This document shows positions 41,481-50,347 of a DNA stretch of 64,000 bases, piece by piece. The position numbers and the translations under genes were made by a program. The DNA is taken from the NCBI GenBank assembly GCA_000514715.1, contig AZWL01000010.1, positions 186,172 to 250,171 on the forward strand, given 5' to 3'. Every line of letters begins with the position of its first letter. The first letter of the stretch is position 1. The DNA is from Streptomyces sp. CNH099. GTDB taxonomy: Bacteria; Actinomycetota; Actinomycetes; Streptomycetales; Streptomycetaceae. The notes below the pieces were generated by a model. The model searched no databases. It saw only the letters and a list, made by a program, of their open reading frames with translations, and was not told where the DNA came from.

Positions 41481-41553
41481 CGGCGGGCGGGCGCGGAAGA
41501 GCGGAGGTGCGCCCGCTCGCCGGGGGCGGTCCGGCGGCCCCTGACGGCGATCC

Positions 41554-41578
41554 GCCCCGGCCACCGCGTGGCCGGGGC
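41554..41578. terminator. 11-bp perfect hairpin between convergent genes
   Basis: GCCCCGGCCAC, loop CGC, exact complement; between the O-methyltransferase (+) and DUF3117 (-). Confidence 0.85.
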
Positions 41579-41609
41579 GCATACAGGGTTCTTCCGGACC
41601 TCGGTCCGA

Positions 41610-41777
41610 CTAGCTGACGACCTTCTTCAGGGCGTCGCCGAGCGCGTCGGCTTCATCGGGGGTCAGCTCGACGACGAGCCGCCCGCCGCCTTCGAGCGGA
41701 ACGCGCATGACGATGCCCCGCCCCTCCTTGGTCACCTCGAGCGGGCCGTCGCCCGTCCGCGGCTTCATGGCCGCCAT
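41610..41777 (-). CDS. DUF3117 family protein
   Basis: 55 aa, MAAMKPRTGDGPLEVTKEGR...VELTPDEADALGDAL, an almost invariant small actinobacterial protein (Rv1211 type, from memory). Function unknown. ATG 41777 follows AAGGGG at 7 nt; a longer frame upstream has no conservation to support it. Confidence 0.93.
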   Translation of the reverse strand: MAAMKPRTGDGPLEVTKEGRGIVMRVPLEGGGRLVVELTPDEADALGDALKKVVS

Positions 41778-42119
41778 GCTCGTTCCCCTTCCTGAAACCA
41801 GCTCTTCGTTGAGAAGCCTCGACGGCCTGTGGGCAGGCTCGTCGCCACCGGCATCGAACACAGTGCTTCTCGCCCATTATCCCGCATTGCCGGTCCTGAT
41901 GACCAACATCGGTCCGCTTACTCTCGGCGACGCCCGACCGCAAAACCTCCCAATTCCCGCCAGAGGGATGCGATACTGCGCCCTTCCCGGCGAGGGCGCG
42001 CCGCGATTCCATTTGACGCACGTCACATGTCGCGGAGCGGTGATCTCCGCCATGCTGACGGCACCGGACGAGACGCGGCACAGCCCCGGTCACCGCAGGG
42101 GCGTAGCGAAGGGAAGAAC
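41778..42119. other. 342-bp intergenic region between DUF3117 and enoyl-CoA hydratase
   Basis: Carries the promoters of both divergent genes. A perfect 12-bp palindrome TGACG-CA-CGTCA lies near 42013, about 105 bp before the hydratase start, and may be an operator. No further gene seen. Confidence 0.35.
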
Positions 42120-42923
42120 ATGGCGGACACCGTGCTGTACGAGGTCGCCGACGGGCTCGCGACCGTCACCCTGAACCGCCCGGACGCGATGAACGCCCTC
42201 GACACCGACACCAAGGCCGCCCTGCGCGACACCCTGCGGCGGGCCGCGGACGACGACGCCGTACGGGCCGTGCTGCTCACCGGCGCGGGGCGGGCGTTCT
42301 GTGTGGGGCAGGACCTCAAGGAGCACATCGGCACCCTCGCGGCGGCCCGGGCGGCGCAGCGTACGGACCACGCGATGGACACCGTCGCGGAGCACTACAG
42401 CCCCATCGCCGCCACCCTCGCCGGGATGCCGAAGCCGGTGGTCGCGGGCGTGAACGGGGTCGCCGCCGGGGCCGGCGCGGGGTTCGCCCTCGCCGCCGAC
42501 TACCGCGTGGTGGCCGACAGCGCGTCGTTCAACACCTCCTTCGCCGGCGTCGCGCTGACCGCGGACTCCGGCGTCTCCTGGACCCTCCCCCGCCTCGTCG
42601 GCCACGGCCGCGCCGCCGACCTGCTGCTCTTCCCGCGCCGGATCGGCGCGGACGAGGCGCTGGCGCTGGGCATCGCGAACGTCGTCGTGCCGGCGGCGGA
42701 CCTGGCCGCCGAGGCGGCGGCGGTGGCGCGCAGGCTCGCGGCGGGGCCGACGGCGGCGTACGCGGCGATCAAGGAGTCGCTGGCGTACGGGTCGGCGCAC
42801 GGGCTGGCGGACACGCTCGCGAAGGAGGCGGAGCTGCAGTCCCGGGCGGGGGCGTCGGAGGACCACAGGATCGCGGTGGAGGCGTTCGTGGCGAAGGAGG
42901 AGCCCCGCTTCACGGGCCGCTGA
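42120..42923 (+). CDS. Enoyl-CoA hydratase/isomerase, PaaG-like
   Basis: 267-aa crotonase. Oxyanion-hole motifs GRAFCVGQDLKEH and GVNGVAAGAGAGFALAADYRV; the segment FAGVALTADSGVSWTLPRLVG has Asp where isomerases of the PaaG/PaaB type have their base, rather than the Glu of hydratases. Probable isomerase acting on ring-epoxide or delta-3 enoyl-CoA; the pathway genes are not adjacent. ATG 42120 with GGGAAG upstream. Convergent with tag. Confidence 0.85.
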   Translation: MADTVLYEVADGLATVTLNRPDAMNALDTDTKAALRDTLRRAADDDAVRAVLLTGAGRAFCVGQDLKEHIGTLAAARAAQRTDHAMDTVAEHYSPIAATLAGMPKPVVAGVNGVAAGAGAGFALAADYRVVADSASFNTSFAGVALTADSGVSWTLPRLVGHGRAADLLLFPRRIGADEALALGIANVVVPAADLAAEAAAVARRLAAGPTAAYAAIKESLAYGSAHGLADTLAKEAELQSRAGASEDHRIAVEAFVAKEEPRFTGR

Positions 42924-42983
42924 CCCCTCGCGGCACGGGCCGCGGCGGCGCGGGCGCGCCGTGCGTGCCCGCCCCCGCGGGGA

Positions 42984-43565
42984 TCACCGGGCGTGGCAGT
43001 CCGCGAGGTGGTCGTCGACCAGGCCGCACGCCTGCATCAACGCGTACGCCGTCGTCGGCCCGACGAACCGCACGCCGCGCCGCTTCAGCTCCTTGGCCAG
43101 CGCCGTGGACTCCGGGGTGACGGCCGGTACGTCCGCGAGCGTGCGCGGCGCGGGGCGGCCGGCGGGGTCCGGGGCGTGGGACCAGATCAGGGTGTCCAGC
43201 TCGCCGGGGGCCCAGGCGGCGAGGGTTCTGGCGTTGGCGAGGGTGGCCTGCACCTTCAGCCGGTTGCGGATGATGCCGGTGTCGGCGAGCAGCCGCTGTT
43301 CGTCCGCGGGGCCGAACTCCGCGACCGCGGCGATCTCGAAGCCGGCGAAGGCGGCCCGGAAGCCCTCGCGGCGGCGCAGGATCGTCAGCCAGGACAGCCC
43401 GGACTGGAACGCCTCCAGCGACAGCCGCTCGAAGAGCGCGTCGTCGCCGTGCACGGGCCGGCCCCACTCGTCGTCGTGGTACGCCACGTAGTCCTCGGCG
43501 GACAGCCCCCACGGGCAGCGCAGCAGCCCGTCGGGCCCGGCGACGGCCCCGCCGGCGGCGCTCAC
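42984..43565 (-). CDS. tag: DNA-3-methyladenine glycosylase I
   Basis: 193 aa. TagI signature: CPWGLSAEDYVAYHDDEWGRPVHGD, FERLSLEAFQSGLSWLTILRRR, FVGPTTAYALMQACGLVDDHLADCH. The zinc ligands Cys17, His30 and the C-terminal His/Cys pair are present, as is the base-recognition Glu. It removes 3-methyladenine from alkylated DNA. GTG 43565 overlaps the stop of the DivIVA-like gene upstream (GTGA), so it is translated with it. Confidence 0.94.
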   Translation of the reverse strand: MSAAGGAVAGPDGLLRCPWGLSAEDYVAYHDDEWGRPVHGDDALFERLSLEAFQSGLSWLTILRRREGFRAAFAGFEIAAVAEFGPADEQRLLADTGIIRNRLKVQATLANARTLAAWAPGELDTLIWSHAPDPAGRPAPRTLADVPAVTPESTALAKELKRRGVRFVGPTTAYALMQACGLVDDHLADCHAR

Positions 43566-44185
43566 GGCCGGCCGTCCCGGCCGCCGCGCGGATCGGCGCC
43601 GCCGAGTTCCGCCCCGCCGGTACGCGGCGCGCCCGGCGACGGCCCGCCCGGATCCGGCCCGGCGGGATCACGTCCGCCGAGGTCGCGCCCGCCCGGATCG
43701 GCGCCGCCCGGGTCGCGCCCACCGGGGTGCCGCCCGCCCAGGTCCGGCCCGCCGAGGCCCTGGCCGCCGAGGGCGCGCGCGCCCCCGAAGCCCGGCCTCC
43801 GGTAGTCCGCCGGCCCGGGCGGCGGCGCGTCCTCGTACTCCGGGTACTCCGGGTACTCCGGCGGTCCCGCCGGAGTACCGCGGTACGCCGCCGCGTGCAG
43901 CCCCGCGAGCGCCGCCTCCAGCTCCGCGATGCGCGCGTCCCGCTCCGCCAGCTCCGCGGCGACGCGGTCCAGCGCGTCGTCGACGTCCGCCATGCGGTAG
44001 CCGCGGAGCGCGACCGGCAGCCGCATCCCGTCGATGTCGGCGCGGCCGAGCGGCCGGTCGTCGGGCAGTGGGTCGTGGAGGCGGTCGGGCCGCGGCTCGG
44101 TCAGTTCCTCCTCGCCGTCCCCCGCCAGCACGACGGTGACCGCGGCGACGACCACGACCATGGCGATGAGCATGAACCAGAACAC
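43562..44185 (-). CDS. DivIVA-motif membrane protein with Gly/Asp-rich tail
   Basis: 207 aa. An N-terminal membrane helix (FWFMLIAMVVVVAAVTVVLAG) is followed by the DivIVA-like motif LPVALRGYRMADVDDALDRV and a short coiled coil (AELAERDARIAELEAALAGL), then a Pro/Gly-rich tail of repeated GGxDPGG units. Small DivIVA-motif proteins sit before tag in mycobacteria as well. Possible membrane-associated scaffold; the link with DNA repair is only positional. GTG 44185 with GGGGAG 5 nt upstream. Confidence 0.8.
   Translation of the reverse strand: MFWFMLIAMVVVVAAVTVVLAGDGEEELTEPRPDRLHDPLPDDRPLGRADIDGMRLPVALRGYRMADVDDALDRVAAELAERDARIAELEAALAGLHAAAYRGTPAGPPEYPEYPEYEDAPPPGPADYRRPGFGGARALGGQGLGGPDLGGRHPGGRDPGGADPGGRDLGGRDPAGPDPGGPSPGAPRTGGAELGGADPRGGRDGRP
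43640..43790. repeat. Degenerate 15-bp repeats encoding GGRDP units
   Basis: Repeated pentapeptides of the form GG-R/P/A-D-P/L at the C-terminus of the DivIVA-motif protein; units are imperfect. Confidence 0.6.
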
Positions 44186-44347
44186 GATGTCTCCCCGTGG
44201 ACAGCCGGGGCGCCACAAGGCCGCGCCCGGTACGCCGGGTGGCTGCGCCCCACCATAGCCGGGGCCGGTGACAGCCCCCGGCCCGCCGCCGCGGGGGCAC
44301 CGCGGCGCACCGCGGGGCACCGCGCCCGCCGCGCCGCAGCCGCGGGC

Positions 44348-44385
44348 TAAGGTCGCTGGAAGGAGCCCGGGAACCGCCGTCCCGG
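44348..44385 (+). promoter_or_regulatory. -10 box and leader hairpin of folP2
   Basis: TAAGGT (44348-44353) precedes a CCGGGA/TCCCGG hairpin (44367-44385), giving a leader of about 45 nt before AAGGAGG and the ATG at 44406. Confidence 0.4.
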
Positions 44386-44405
44386 AGGGTGTCTAAGGAG
44401 GCAGC

Positions 44406-45266
44406 ATGCTGCGACTGGGGTCGCGCACTTTCGCCGCGCACGAGCCGGTGATCATGGCGATCGTCAACAGGACCCCGGACTCCTTCTACGACCAGGGCGC
44501 CACCTTCCGCGACGAGCCGGCGCTCGCCCGCGTCGAGCAGGCGGTCGCGGAGGGCGCGGCGATCATCGACGTCGGCGGGGTGAAGGCCGGCCCGGGCGAG
44601 GAGGTGTCGGCCGCGGAGGAGGTGCGCCGCACCGCGGGCTTCATCGCGGAGGTGCGCCGCCGCCACCCGGACGTCGTGATCAGCGTCGACACCTGGCGCC
44701 ACGAGGTCGCCGAGGCCGCCTGCGCGGCCGGCGCGGACCTGCTGAACGACGCCTGGGGCGGCGTCGACCCGCAGCTCGCCGAGGTCGCCGCCCGGCACGG
44801 CGCGGGGCTGGTGTGCACCCACGCGGGCGGCGTGCGGCCACGCACCCGGCCGCACCGCATCGCGTACGACGACGTGGTGGCCGACATCCTGCGGGTCACC
44901 CTGGGGCTGGCGGAGCGGGCCGCGGAGCTGGGCGTGCCCCGCGACGGGATCCTGATCGACCCGGGCCACGACTTCGGCAAGAACACCCGGCACTCGCTGG
45001 AGGCCACCCGCCGGCTCGGCGAGATGACCGCGGCGGGCTGGCCGGTACTGGTCTCGCTGTCGAACAAGGACTTCGTCGGCGAGACGCTGGACAAGCCGGT
45101 CAAGGAACGGCTGGTCGGCACGCTGGCCACCACGGCGGTCTCGGCGTGGCTGGGGGCGCAGGTGTACCGGGTGCACGAGGTGGCCGAGACCCGCCAGGTG
45201 CTGGACATGGTGGCCGCCATCGCGGGCCACCGCGCCCCGGCGGTGGCCCGCCGCGGCCTCGCCTAG
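44406..45266 (+). CDS. folP2: FolP2-type dihydropteroate-synthase homologue
   Basis: 286-aa pterin-binding TIM barrel. The first loop reads IMAIVNRTPDSFYDQG, where true DHPS has NVTPDSFSDGG, and the second reads IDVGGVKAGPGEEV, where DHPS has the ESTRPG loop that holds pABA. Later motifs (SVDTWRHEVAEAA, LNDAWGG, IDPGHDFGKNTRHSLE) keep the fold. Mycobacterial FolP2 shares these changes and was reported not to complement DHPS loss, so folate synthesis is doubtful; the real substrate is unknown. ATG 44406 with AAGGAGG. Confidence 0.88.
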   Translation: MLRLGSRTFAAHEPVIMAIVNRTPDSFYDQGATFRDEPALARVEQAVAEGAAIIDVGGVKAGPGEEVSAAEEVRRTAGFIAEVRRRHPDVVISVDTWRHEVAEAACAAGADLLNDAWGGVDPQLAEVAARHGAGLVCTHAGGVRPRTRPHRIAYDDVVADILRVTLGLAERAAELGVPRDGILIDPGHDFGKNTRHSLEATRRLGEMTAAGWPVLVSLSNKDFVGETLDKPVKERLVGTLATTAVSAWLGAQVYRVHEVAETRQVLDMVAAIAGHRAPAVARRGLA

Positions 45267-45299
45267 GGCCTGCCCGGGGGCCGCCGTACGGGCCGGGGC

Positions 45300-46040
45300 C
45301 TACGGGGTCTCCTTCGTGACCAGCTCCACGGCCTCGGCCACGTCGTCCGTGATGTGGAACAGGTCGAGGTCCCGCTCGGCCGCCTTGCCGCCGTCCACGA
45401 CGGTCTTGCGCAGCCAGTCGACGAGCCCGCCCCAGTAGTCGCTGCCGAAGAGGACGATCGGGAACCGCGTCACCTTCTTCGTCTGCACCAGGGTCAGCGC
45501 CTCGAACAGCTCGTCCATCGTGCCGAAGCCGCCGGGCAGCACCACGAACCCCTGGGAGTACTTCACGAAGCACGTCTTGCGCACGAAGAAGTAGCGGAAG
45601 TTCACGCCCAGGTCGACGTACCTGTTGAGCCCCTGCTCGAAGGGCAGCTCGATACCCAGCCCGACCGACAGCCCGCCGGCCTCCAGCGCGCCCTTGTTCG
45701 CCGCCTCCATCACCCCCGGCCCGCCGCCGGTGATCACCCCGAAGCCGGCGTCCACGAGCCCCTTGCCGATCGCGACGCCGCGCGCGTACTCCGCGCTGTC
45801 CGACGCCGTCCGGGCCGAGCCGAAGACGCTGATCGCCGGCCCCACCTCGGCGAGCGCGCCGAACCCCTCGACGAACTCCGCCTGCATCCGCAGCACCCGC
45901 CACGGGTCCTCGTGCACGTACTCCGCGGCGCGCTCCCGGGTGTCCAGCAGGTGCTGGTCCATCGTCCCGTGCTGGACGCGGCTGCGGCGGCGGATGACGG
46001 GGCCGAGCCGCTGCTCGTTGAACTCGTCCCAGCTGCCCAC
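45300..46040 (-). CDS. LOG-family (TIGR00730) protein
   Basis: 246 aa. Rossmann-like fold with SVFGSART, VITGGGPGVMEAANKGA and the LOG signature PGGFGTMDELFEALT preceded by an Arg. Known LOG enzymes release cytokinin or hydrolyse AMP/nucleoside 5'-monophosphates (YgdH type). The start is placed at GTG 46040 behind GGAAGGGAG; a GTG at 46094 would add 18 residues. The family partner motif EQRLGPVIRRR lies just after the chosen start. Confidence 0.88.
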   Translation of the reverse strand: MGSWDEFNEQRLGPVIRRRSRVQHGTMDQHLLDTRERAAEYVHEDPWRVLRMQAEFVEGFGALAEVGPAISVFGSARTASDSAEYARGVAIGKGLVDAGFGVITGGGPGVMEAANKGALEAGGLSVGLGIELPFEQGLNRYVDLGVNFRYFFVRKTCFVKYSQGFVVLPGGFGTMDELFEALTLVQTKKVTRFPIVLFGSDYWGGLVDWLRKTVVDGGKAAERDLDLFHITDDVAEAVELVTKETP

Positions 46041-46195
46041 GGGCGGCTCCCTTCCTTGTGCTTCTTCGTGCTGCTTCGTGTCTACTCGTGCCACCCCGTA
46101 CGACGATCTCCCGGCCCAGGCTAGGCGAAGCCGCCCGAACCCGTGTGAACACCATCAGAAACCGCTACGGAACAGCCGGTGACACGCCTTTTCGC

Positions 46196-47269
46196 TCACG
46201 CGGTGAGCCAGGCCCGCAGCCGCTCCTCGCAGTGGTGGATACGGGCCGTACGGACGTGCTCGTCGCGCTTGTGCGCGTAGTTCGGGTCGCCCGGTCCGTA
46301 GTTCACCGCGGGGACGCCCAGGGCCGCGAAGCGGGCGACGTCCGTCCAGCCGTACTTCGGCCGCGGGGTGCCGCCGACGGCGGCGGTGAACGCGGCGGCC
46401 GCGGGGTGGGCGAGGCCCGGCAGCGCGCCGGGGGAGCTGTCCTCGACGGTGATCTCCGCGATGCCGCAGCCGTCGAAGTACTCCCGTACGAAGGCGGTCG
46501 CCTGCTCCTCGGAGCGGTCGGGGGCGTAGCGGAAGTTGACGGTGACCTCGCAGACGTCCGGCACGACGTTGCCCGCGACGCCGCCGCTGACGCGGACGGC
46601 GTTGAGGCCCTCGCGGTACTCCAGGCCGTCGATGACGGCGTGCCGCGGTTCGTACGCCGCGAGCCGGGCCAGCGCGGGGGCGGCGGCGTGGACGGCGTTG
46701 GCGCCGAGCCAGCTGCGCGCGGAGTGGGCGCGTTCGCCCTCGGTACGGAGGACGACGCGCAGCGTGCCCTGGCAGCCGCCCTCGATCTCGCCGTCGGACG
46801 GCTCCAGCAGCACGGCGAAGTCGCCCGCGAGCCAGTCGGGATGGCGCTCGGCGAGCCGGCGCAGGCCGTTGCGGGCGGCGTCGACCTCCTCGTTGTCGTA
46901 GAAGACGAACGTGAGGTCGCGGTTGGGCGCGGGCACGGTGGCGGCGATGCGCAGCTGGACGGCGACGCCGGCCTTCATGTCGGAGGTGCCGCAGCCCCAG
47001 AGCACGCCGTCCTCGTACGTGCCGTCCAGGCGGGAGGGCACGTTGCCGGCGACGGGCACGGTGTCGATGTGCCCGGCGAGCACCGCGCGCTCGGCGCGCC
47101 CCAGCCGGGTCCGGGCGACGACGGCGTCGCCGTCGCGGTCCACCGTCAGGTGCGGGAGCCGGCGCAGCGCGGCCTCGACGGCGTCGGCGAGGGGCTTCTC
47201 CGCCCCGCTGACGGAGGCCGTGTCCACGAGCAAGGCGGTGAGCCGGGCGGCGTCGAGCGTCAAGTCCAT
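46196..47269 (-). CDS. dapE: Succinyl-diaminopimelate desuccinylase DapE
   Basis: 357-aa M20 metallopeptidase-type enzyme. Metal/active-site motifs: [36 protein letters not shown] (catalytic Glu pair), [16 protein letters not shown], and C-terminal [15 protein letters not shown]. It hydrolyses N-succinyl-LL-diaminopimelate in lysine and peptidoglycan precursor synthesis. dapC lies 3 kb away. Leaderless: TAGGGT 7 nt before the ATG. Divergent from the lysozyme-like membrane protein gene. Confidence 0.94.
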   Translation of the reverse strand: MDLTLDAARLTALLVDTASVSGAEKPLADAVEAALRRLPHLTVDRDGDAVVARTRLGRAERAVLAGHIDTVPVAGNVPSRLDGTYEDGVLWGCGTSDMKAGVAVQLRIAATVPAPNRDLTFVFYDNEEVDAARNGLRRLAERHPDWLAGDFAVLLEPSDGEIEGGCQGTLRVVLRTEGERAHSARSWLGANAVHAAAPALARLAAYEPRHAVIDGLEYREGLNAVRVSGGVAGNVVPDVCEVTVNFRYAPDRSEEQATAFVREYFDGCGIAEITVEDSSPGALPGLAHPAAAAFTAAVGGTPRPKYGWTDVARFAALGVPAVNYGPGDPNYAHKRDEHVRTARIHHCEERLRAWLTA

Positions 47270-47377
47270 GCCGACGACCCTACGGTCCGGGCGCCGCCCC
47301 GCGCGCGTGCGCTGTACGGGCAGAGCAGGACCGCTCCCTTGTCCGCGGCTGTCCGCCGGGGGCGCTACCGTGGGCGC
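47270..47377. promoter_or_regulatory. Divergent leaderless promoters dapE / lysozyme-like gene
   Basis: TAGGGT on the minus strand (47277-47282, 7 nt from ATG 47269) and TACCGT on the plus strand (47366-47371, 6 nt from GTG 47378). Confidence 0.55.
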
Positions 47378-48331
47378 GTGCCCGCCTCCGACGTCCTCCG
47401 CCGCCGCCTCCTCCGCGCGTTCGTCGCGCTCGCGGTGCTCGGTGGCGTGGGCGCGTACCTGCTGGTCCACCTCAACACCGGCGGCGGGCCCGCGCCGCGC
47501 TGCGAGGTGCGCACAGCGGGCGAGGACGAGCCGTACGAGCTGGATCCCGAACAGGCCGCCAACGCCGCGACGATAACCGCCGTGGCGTCCTCCCGCCGGC
47601 TGCCCGAGCGCGCCGTGACCATCGCGCTGGCCACCGCCATGCAGGAGTCCGCCCTGCGCAACATCGAGCACGGCGACCGCGATTCGCTGGGCCTGTTCCA
47701 GCAGCGGCCCTCCCAGGGCTGGGGCACGGAGGAGCAGATCCTCGACCCGGTGTACGCCAGCGGCAAGTTCTACGAGCACCTGGCGGAGATCCCCGGCTAC
47801 TCCCGGCTGCCGCTCACCGAGGCCGCCCAGCGCGTCCAGCGCAGCGGCTTCCCGCAGGCGTACGCGAAGCACGAGCCCGCCGCCGCCCGGCTGTCGGCGG
47901 CGCTCACGGGCCGCGCGGGCGGCGCCTTCACGTGCACGACGGCGAAGGGCGCCGCGCGCCCCGGCGATCCGGCGCTGCTGCGCAAGGAGCTGAAGCGGGA
48001 GTTCGGCGACAGCGTGCTGCCGGAGTCCGGGGCCGGCGGGCCGGGCGAGGGGTCCGGGGACGCGGACGGGGGCGGCCGGCAGGTGCTCGTGCTGCCCGCC
48101 GCCGTGGACGGCGCCGGGGGCGCGGGCGGCGGGGGCGGCGCCGAGGACGCGACCGACCACGGCTGGGAGCTGGCGCACTGGGCGGTGGCGCAGGCGCCGC
48201 GGCTGCGTATCGCGCAGGTGTCCTTCGCCGGCCGCGAGTGGCGGGCGGAGGACTCGGCGGACGGCTGGCGGCGGGTCGGGGGCGGCGGCGCGGCGGGCGC
48301 GGCCTCGGTCCGCATCGTCACCGAGCCGTAG
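47378..48331 (+). CDS. Membrane-anchored protein with lysozyme-like domain
   Basis: 317 aa. Short cytoplasmic start, one membrane helix (about 12-31), then an external domain with [34 protein letters not shown], resembling the Glu-containing active-site stretch of lytic transglycosylases (Glu in MQESA, then GLFQQR). A Gly-rich linker leads to a C-terminal domain ([24 protein letters not shown]) of unknown role. Relatives are often mislabelled heavy-metal transporters. A peptidoglycan-cutting or -binding role is inferred; it is divergent from dapE, another cell-wall gene. Confidence 0.75.
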   Translation: MPASDVLRRRLLRAFVALAVLGGVGAYLLVHLNTGGGPAPRCEVRTAGEDEPYELDPEQAANAATITAVASSRRLPERAVTIALATAMQESALRNIEHGDRDSLGLFQQRPSQGWGTEEQILDPVYASGKFYEHLAEIPGYSRLPLTEAAQRVQRSGFPQAYAKHEPAAARLSAALTGRAGGAFTCTTAKGAARPGDPALLRKELKREFGDSVLPESGAGGPGEGSGDADGGGRQVLVLPAAVDGAGGAGGGGGAEDATDHGWELAHWAVAQAPRLRIAQVSFAGREWRAEDSADGWRRVGGGGAAGAASVRIVTEP

Positions 48332-48481
48332 CGCGCGCCCCTTCGCACGGGGGAACCCGGTCAGCGCGGGTTGACCGCGGAGCGGGATGCGCACCCCCGC
48401 CGCGGCCCGGTTCCGCGATCCGACAAACCCCCGGTGAACAGGGGTCCTCGGCCCCCTCGAAGGTGCGCGGACCGACCTGGT

Positions 48482-48521
48482 TTGCCCGGTTTTCTGGTGA
48501 AGCAGATAATGCGACGCATTA
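48482..48521 (+). promoter_or_regulatory. Promoter with operator-like palindrome
   Basis: -35 TTGCCC (48482-48487), 17-bp spacer, -10 GATAAT (48505-48510). A perfect TAATGCG-A-CGCATTA inverted repeat (48507-48521) overlaps the -10. It is the best vegetative-type promoter in the window, serving the gene at 48631. Confidence 0.65.
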
Positions 48522-48630
48522 CCAACTCTTTACCTGGAGCGGCCGCAACCTTCCGGCGCCTCACGCGGTAGTCACGGCGTCCGCACGGCGGACATGACCT
48601 GTCAGTAACCCCCTCCGTCAAAGGAGCACC

Positions 48631-49002
48631 ATGTCCCACCCCCTCAAGCGCCACCTCGCCCGGGTCGCACTCGTCGTCACCGCGGGTGCCGCACCGGTCG
48701 TCGGCGCCGCGGGTGCCGCAAGCGCCGTCGAGCTGCCGAGCACGAACGGGCTGGCCCCGTTGAGCGCCCTGGACACCGGCGCGCTGCCCGAGAGCGTCTC
48801 GCAGACCGGCGGCGAGGTGCTCACCACCGGCGGCGAGACCGCGGCGAAGCTCGGCGAGAGCGCCGGCCCGACCACCGAGCAGGCCCTGGGCGCACTCCAG
48901 GAGACCACCGGCAGGACCGTCGACCAGGGGCAGGCCGCGGTCGGCGAAGCCGCCGGGAACCTCACCCCCGAGCTGCCCACCTCGAAGCTGGGCCTCGCCT
49001 GA
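48631..49002 (+). CDS. Small secreted protein
   Basis: 123 aa. Signal peptide (LKRHLARVALVVTAGAAPVVGAAGAASA, cut near residue 31), then a mature chain of about 90 residues, Gly/Thr/Glu-rich and without Cys: TGALPESVSQTGGEVLTTGG. No domain is recognised; relatives in Streptomyces are annotated vaguely. ATG with AAAGGAG upstream and a strong promoter about 115 bp before it suggest good expression. Followed by a 14-bp hairpin. Confidence 0.78.
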   Translation: MSHPLKRHLARVALVVTAGAAPVVGAAGAASAVELPSTNGLAPLSALDTGALPESVSQTGGEVLTTGGETAAKLGESAGPTTEQALGALQETTGRTVDQGQAAVGEAAGNLTPELPTSKLGLA

Positions 49003-49027
49003 GCCTGCGCGGTCTGCCCCCGGGGCC

Positions 49028-49062
49028 GCCGGGCCCGCGGAGCCGTCCTCCGCGGGCCCGGC
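49028..49062. terminator. 14-bp perfect hairpin terminator
   Basis: GCCGGGCCCGCGGA, loop GCCGTCC, exact complement; 26 nt after the secreted-protein stop and before the convergent dapC. Confidence 0.85.
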
Positions 49063-49146
49063 GCCCGGCAGGGCCCGCGGCGGCGGTGCCGGACCCGGCG
49101 GGCCCGGCAGGGCCGTACCGGGCCCCGCCGGGGCCCCTCGGCCCGC

Positions 49147-50259
49147 TCAGCGCCGCAGCGTCCCCAGCCGCTCCACGGCGGCGGCCACCCGCTCGTCCGT
49201 GGCCGTGAACGCCACCCGGACGAACCGCTCCCCCGCGGCCCCGTAGAACTCCCCGGGCGCCACCGCGATGCCCAGCTTCGCCAGCTCGCCGACGGTGTCC
49301 CAGCACGGCTCGTCCCGCGTCGCCCACAGATACAGCGACGCCTCGCTGTGCTCGATCCGGAAGCCCGCCCCCGTCAGCGCCTCGCGCAGCGCGGCCCGCC
49401 GGCGGGCGTAGCGCTCGCGCTGCTCCGCCACGTGCCGCCCGTCGCCCAGCGCCGCGATCATCGCCTGCTGCACCGGCCTCGGCACCATCATCCCGGTGTG
49501 CTTCCGTACCGCGACCAGCTCGCGCACCACCGCCGCGTCGCCGCCGGCGAACCCCGCGCGGTAGCCCGCGAGGTTGGAGCGCTTCGACAGCGAGTGCACG
49601 GCGAGCAGTCCCTCGTACGAGCCCTCGCTGACCGACGGGTGCAGCACGGACACCGGGTCGGTCTCCCAGCCCAGCTCCAGGTAGCACTCGTCGGAGGCGA
49701 CGAGCACCCCGTGCGCGCGCGCCCACGCCACCGCGCGGCGCAGTCCGGCCGCGTCCACCGTGCGTCCGGTGGGGTTCGACGGGGTGTTGAGCCACAGCAG
49801 CCGCACCCGCGCCGGGTCGAGGTCCGCGACCGGATCGGCGTACGTCACGGGCTCCGCGCGCGCCGTCAGCGCCCCGATCCGGTACGTCGGATACGCCAGC
49901 TCCGGATACGCCACCTGGTCCCCCGGCTCCAGCCCCAGCAGCGTCGGCAGCCAGCCGACCAACTCCTTGGTGCCGATCACCGGCAGCACCGCGTCCGGCC
50001 CGACCGCGGCCCCGAGCCGCCGGCCGAACCAGCCGGCGATGGCCTCGCGCAGCTCCGGGGTGCCCCAGGCGAGCGGGTAGCCGGGGCTGTCGGCGGCGCC
50101 GGCGAGCGCGGCCCGCACCACCTCGGGGACGGGGTCGACGGGGGTGCCGACCGACAGGTCGACGATGCCGCCGGGGTGCTCGGCGGCGGCTGTCTTGTAG
50201 GGCTCCAGCCGGTCCCAGGGGAAGACCGGCAGCCGGGAGGTGACGGGTCGCACTCTCAC
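49147..50259 (-). CDS. dapC: N-succinyldiaminopimelate aminotransferase DapC
   Basis: 370-aa fold-type I PLP enzyme: LSVGTPVDPVPEVV, PVIGTKELVGWLP, LLWLNTPSNPTGR, SDECYLEL and the PLP lysine in HSLSKRSNLAGYRAGF. It transaminates N-succinyl-2-amino-6-ketopimelate in the lysine/DAP pathway. Gene order fdxA-dapC is the same as in mycobacteria. GTG 50259 used; GTG 50253 in frame is possible. A 9-bp hairpin lies between it and fdxA. Confidence 0.93.
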   Translation of the reverse strand: MRVRPVTSRLPVFPWDRLEPYKTAAAEHPGGIVDLSVGTPVDPVPEVVRAALAGAADSPGYPLAWGTPELREAIAGWFGRRLGAAVGPDAVLPVIGTKELVGWLPTLLGLEPGDQVAYPELAYPTYRIGALTARAEPVTYADPVADLDPARVRLLWLNTPSNPTGRTVDAAGLRRAVAWARAHGVLVASDECYLELGWETDPVSVLHPSVSEGSYEGLLAVHSLSKRSNLAGYRAGFAGGDAAVVRELVAVRKHTGMMVPRPVQQAMIAALGDGRHVAEQRERYARRRAALREALTGAGFRIEHSEASLYLWATRDEPCWDTVGELAKLGIAVAPGEFYGAAGERFVRVAFTATDERVAAAVERLGTLRR

Positions 50260-50279
50260 TGTCCTCAGTCGACGCAGCA

Positions 50280-50316
50280 GCCCCCGCCGATCAGCCCGGA
50301 GCCGATGGGCGGGGGC
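50280..50316. terminator. Hairpin between fdxA and dapC
   Basis: GCCCCCGCC pairs with GGCGGGGGC over a 19-nt loop; likely lowers read-through from fdxA into dapC. Confidence 0.55.
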
Positions 50317-50347
50317 GATGCGTGTGTGTCGCCGTGGTTCTCCGTTA

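Noticed and set aside
47378..48331. Heavy-metal transporter, the label some relatives carry
   Set aside because: One membrane helix, no CxxC or metal-binding site; the recognisable part is lysozyme-like.
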